Assembly: GCF_000709345.1 (NCBI RefSeq)
Contig: NZ_KL448323.1
Location: 1,078,242-1,142,241 of the forward strand
Direction: 5' to 3'
Source: Polaromonas glacialis
GTDB lineage: Bacteria > Pseudomonadota > Gammaproteobacteria > Burkholderiales > Burkholderiaceae_C
Length of the DNA: 64,000 nucleotides
Part shown: in pieces, positions 62,826 through 64,000 of the stretch
Layout of the letters: every line of letters starts with the position of its first letter
Numbering within the stretch: position 1 is the first letter of the stretch
Made by a program: the position numbers and the translations under genes
Notes under the pieces: generated by a model
Databases searched by the model: none
What the model saw: the letters and a program-made list of their open reading frames with translations, nothing else
Told to the model about the DNA's origin: nothing

Positions 62826-62847
62826 GTGTCTAAAAAGTGTCTAAAAT
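62826..62847 (+). repeat. 11-bp tandem repeat GTGTCTAAAAW beyond terminator
   Basis: GTGTCTAAAA occurs at 62826 and again at 62837. Short direct repeats of this kind near a tRNA 3' end can be arm-type sites for tyrosine integrases, but no integrase gene is in the window. The rest of 62848-63154 holds no gene I can support. Confidence 0.4.
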
Positions 62848-63154
62848 AATGGTGGACGATCATGGATTGTTTGCGATGTTGGACAGGATTTGGTCAACTG
62901 GAAAGCAGCATTTCTGTGCTGATGTCAGACGATCTTTTGCCGCGTAGTTGAAAAAGATTGTTTTAATGAAGCCGAATCTTCAACCAAGTCTCACGTAATC
63001 TACGTATCGCGAACTCTCGAAGACCACTTTCCTGTGTTTTTGTGTCGATACGCCGAACGGACGTGTGAAAAATGCTGAAAGATTCTTGAAGAAATTTGTC
63101 AAGAAGTGGTGTGATGATCAAGTTGCTCAGCCCGAAAAAGTCCAAAACTGATCG

Positions 63155-63478
63155 ATGGCAATGATCGTTTCCACAAATCTAGTCCCAAAAGGATTCTCAG
63201 CATGTTCCTTGTGGCCTTTCATCTTTGTTCGGCCAGAACATCGCACCGACACCGCCTTGATTGAACACGAATTGGTTCACTACAGGGAGCAGGCATGGAT
63301 GACGCCGATATGGGTGCTTCTGTATCTCGTTTCTCGAAAATTCCGCCTTGCCGCAGAAGTTCGGGCCTACACCCGGCAGATTGAACTGGGGGGCGTATCA
63401 CGGGAGCAAGCAGCCCAAGCGTTGCTGAGCTATCGACTTGGTATCAACTATGGGAAAGCCATGCAGGAATTAACCTGA
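63155..63478 (+). CDS. Small zincin-like (HExxH) protein
   Basis: A 107-residue protein. The motif IEHELVHYREQ (about residues 37-47) is an HExxH zinc-binding site, and EVRAYTRQI further on supplies a possible third ligand (Glu). The start PKGFSACSLWPFIFVRPEHR resembles small phage- or island-borne putative metallopeptidases. It has a short hydrophobic stretch (WVLLYLVS) that may be buried or membrane-associated. It stands alone between the tRNA terminator and an IS630-type gene, and may be the remnant of a prophage. Activity is not certain. Confidence 0.6.
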   Translation: MAMIVSTNLVPKGFSACSLWPFIFVRPEHRTDTALIEHELVHYREQAWMTPIWVLLYLVSRKFRLAAEVRAYTRQIELGGVSREQAAQALLSYRLGINYGKAMQELT

Positions 63479-63598
63479 AGTAAGGCAGCGAAAGCTCATG
63501 TCCCGGGGCTTACTAAGTTATACCAATCCCAAGATATAGAGAACCAAAGCCAGCGATCGGAGTCAGAGCAGTCTTGGCTCTCGCAGGAGATTACGAAA

Positions 63599-64000
63599 AT
63601 GTCATCTCAGCACATCATTGATCAGCTGCAGCCCTATGATTTCGACCGGCTGGCCCGCAGGGAACCCGATGGACGCCGGCGACTGCGCCTGATAGCGCTG
63701 GCGCACCTCAAGGATGGCAAAAGCTATCTCGAGGTGGCTGCCGCACTGCGCGTGACCCGCCACGCGGTCATGCGCTGGGTGCAATGGTTTACCGCCGGTG
63801 GCGTGGCCCGTCTGGCCGGCATGCCGCACGACTGGAGTACGCAGCGCCTTGCCAAAGAGCACGAAGAGGCGTTTCGCCAGGCGGTCGAGAAACTGCAGGG
63901 CGAACGCGGCGGCGGGCGGGTGCGGGGCGAAGACATCCGCCAGTTGCTGGCCGGGCAGTTTGGCGTGGCCTACAGCCTGAACGGTGTGTATGACCTGATG
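63599..64000 (+). CDS. IS630-family transposase, 5' part (runs off window)
   Basis: 134 codons without a stop to the window end, from the ATG at 63599. Two helix-turn-helix modules are visible: RLRLIALAHLKDGKSYLEVAAALRVTRHAVMRWVQWF, the HTH of IS630/Tc1-type transposases, and the winged-helix GGRVRGEDIRQLLAGQFGVAYSLNGVYDLM. The DDE catalytic domain would lie beyond 64000. Terminal repeats were not identified upstream. Confidence 0.85.
   Translation, partial: MSSQHIIDQLQPYDFDRLARREPDGRRRLRLIALAHLKDGKSYLEVAAALRVTRHAVMRWVQWFTAGGVARLAGMPHDWSTQRLAKEHEEAFRQAVEKLQGERGGGRVRGEDIRQLLAGQFGVAYSLNGVYDLM

Noticed and set aside
62963-63145. 60-codon minus-strand frame in the right gap
   Set aside because: Short, no motif and no ribosome-binding site; not supportable as a gene.

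Overview
The window comes from a betaproteobacterium, most likely a Burkholderiales member. The coding sequence is moderately GC-rich, the type VI secretion system (T6SS) accessory set (DUF2169, DUF6484, TIGR02270, TagF/PpkA/PppA/TagH) is typical of that order, and the KfrA-like and IS982 genes also fit. Genus cannot be fixed from the sequence alone.

Layout. 1-3.8 kb is a plasmid- or ICE-like fringe. It holds an XRE regulator, an orphan DUF6088/AbiEi-like antitoxin, a KfrA-like protein with a striking 9-bp repeat/palindrome operator, a complete IS982-family element with 6-bp target duplication, a truncated umuD-like fragment and dispersed GTCACCTG repeats. About 4.2-5.2 kb and 61.8-62.8 kb are two direct copies of one ~0.9 kb module: an unrecognised gene on the minus strand plus ~200 bp. 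In both copies the module ends exactly at the 3' half of a tRNA, and the two tRNA halves differ. These copies bracket about 57 kb and look like attachment-site ends of integrated elements.

Between them lies a full T6SS in two divergent arms. The left, minus-strand arm is tssJ-tssK-tssL(OmpA)-tssM-tagF-ppkA, with an mltA-like lytic transglycosylase gene upstream. The right, plus-strand arm is tssA-B-C-hcp-hcp-tagJ-tssE-orf-tssF-G-H(clpV), two unknown genes, a TPR-methyltransferase and vgrG. Then comes an effector cassette (DUF6484, DUF2169, a degenerate ketosynthase-like protein, a PAAR-like/Tox-GHH2 toxin and a beta-propeller candidate immunity protein), TIGR02270, tagH, pppA and an OmpA-family protein. 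PpkA, PppA and TagH form the Ser/Thr phosphorylation switch of T6SS firing, and TagF is its post-translational brake.

Two two-partner secretion (TPS) cassettes flank the right arm, and each carries its own exported clan-CD (caspase-fold) protease: CHAT-tpsB-tpsA (17.6-25.6 kb) immediately before tssA, and tpsB-tpsA-caspase/WD40 (52.9-61.7 kb) after the T6SS. This repeated pairing of a secreted haemagglutinin-like adhesin with a periplasm-directed caspase-like protease, embedded in a T6SS island, is the most noteworthy arrangement here. Right of the second tRNA half are a terminator, an 11-bp tandem repeat, a small HExxH protein and the 5' part of an IS630-family transposase running off the window.
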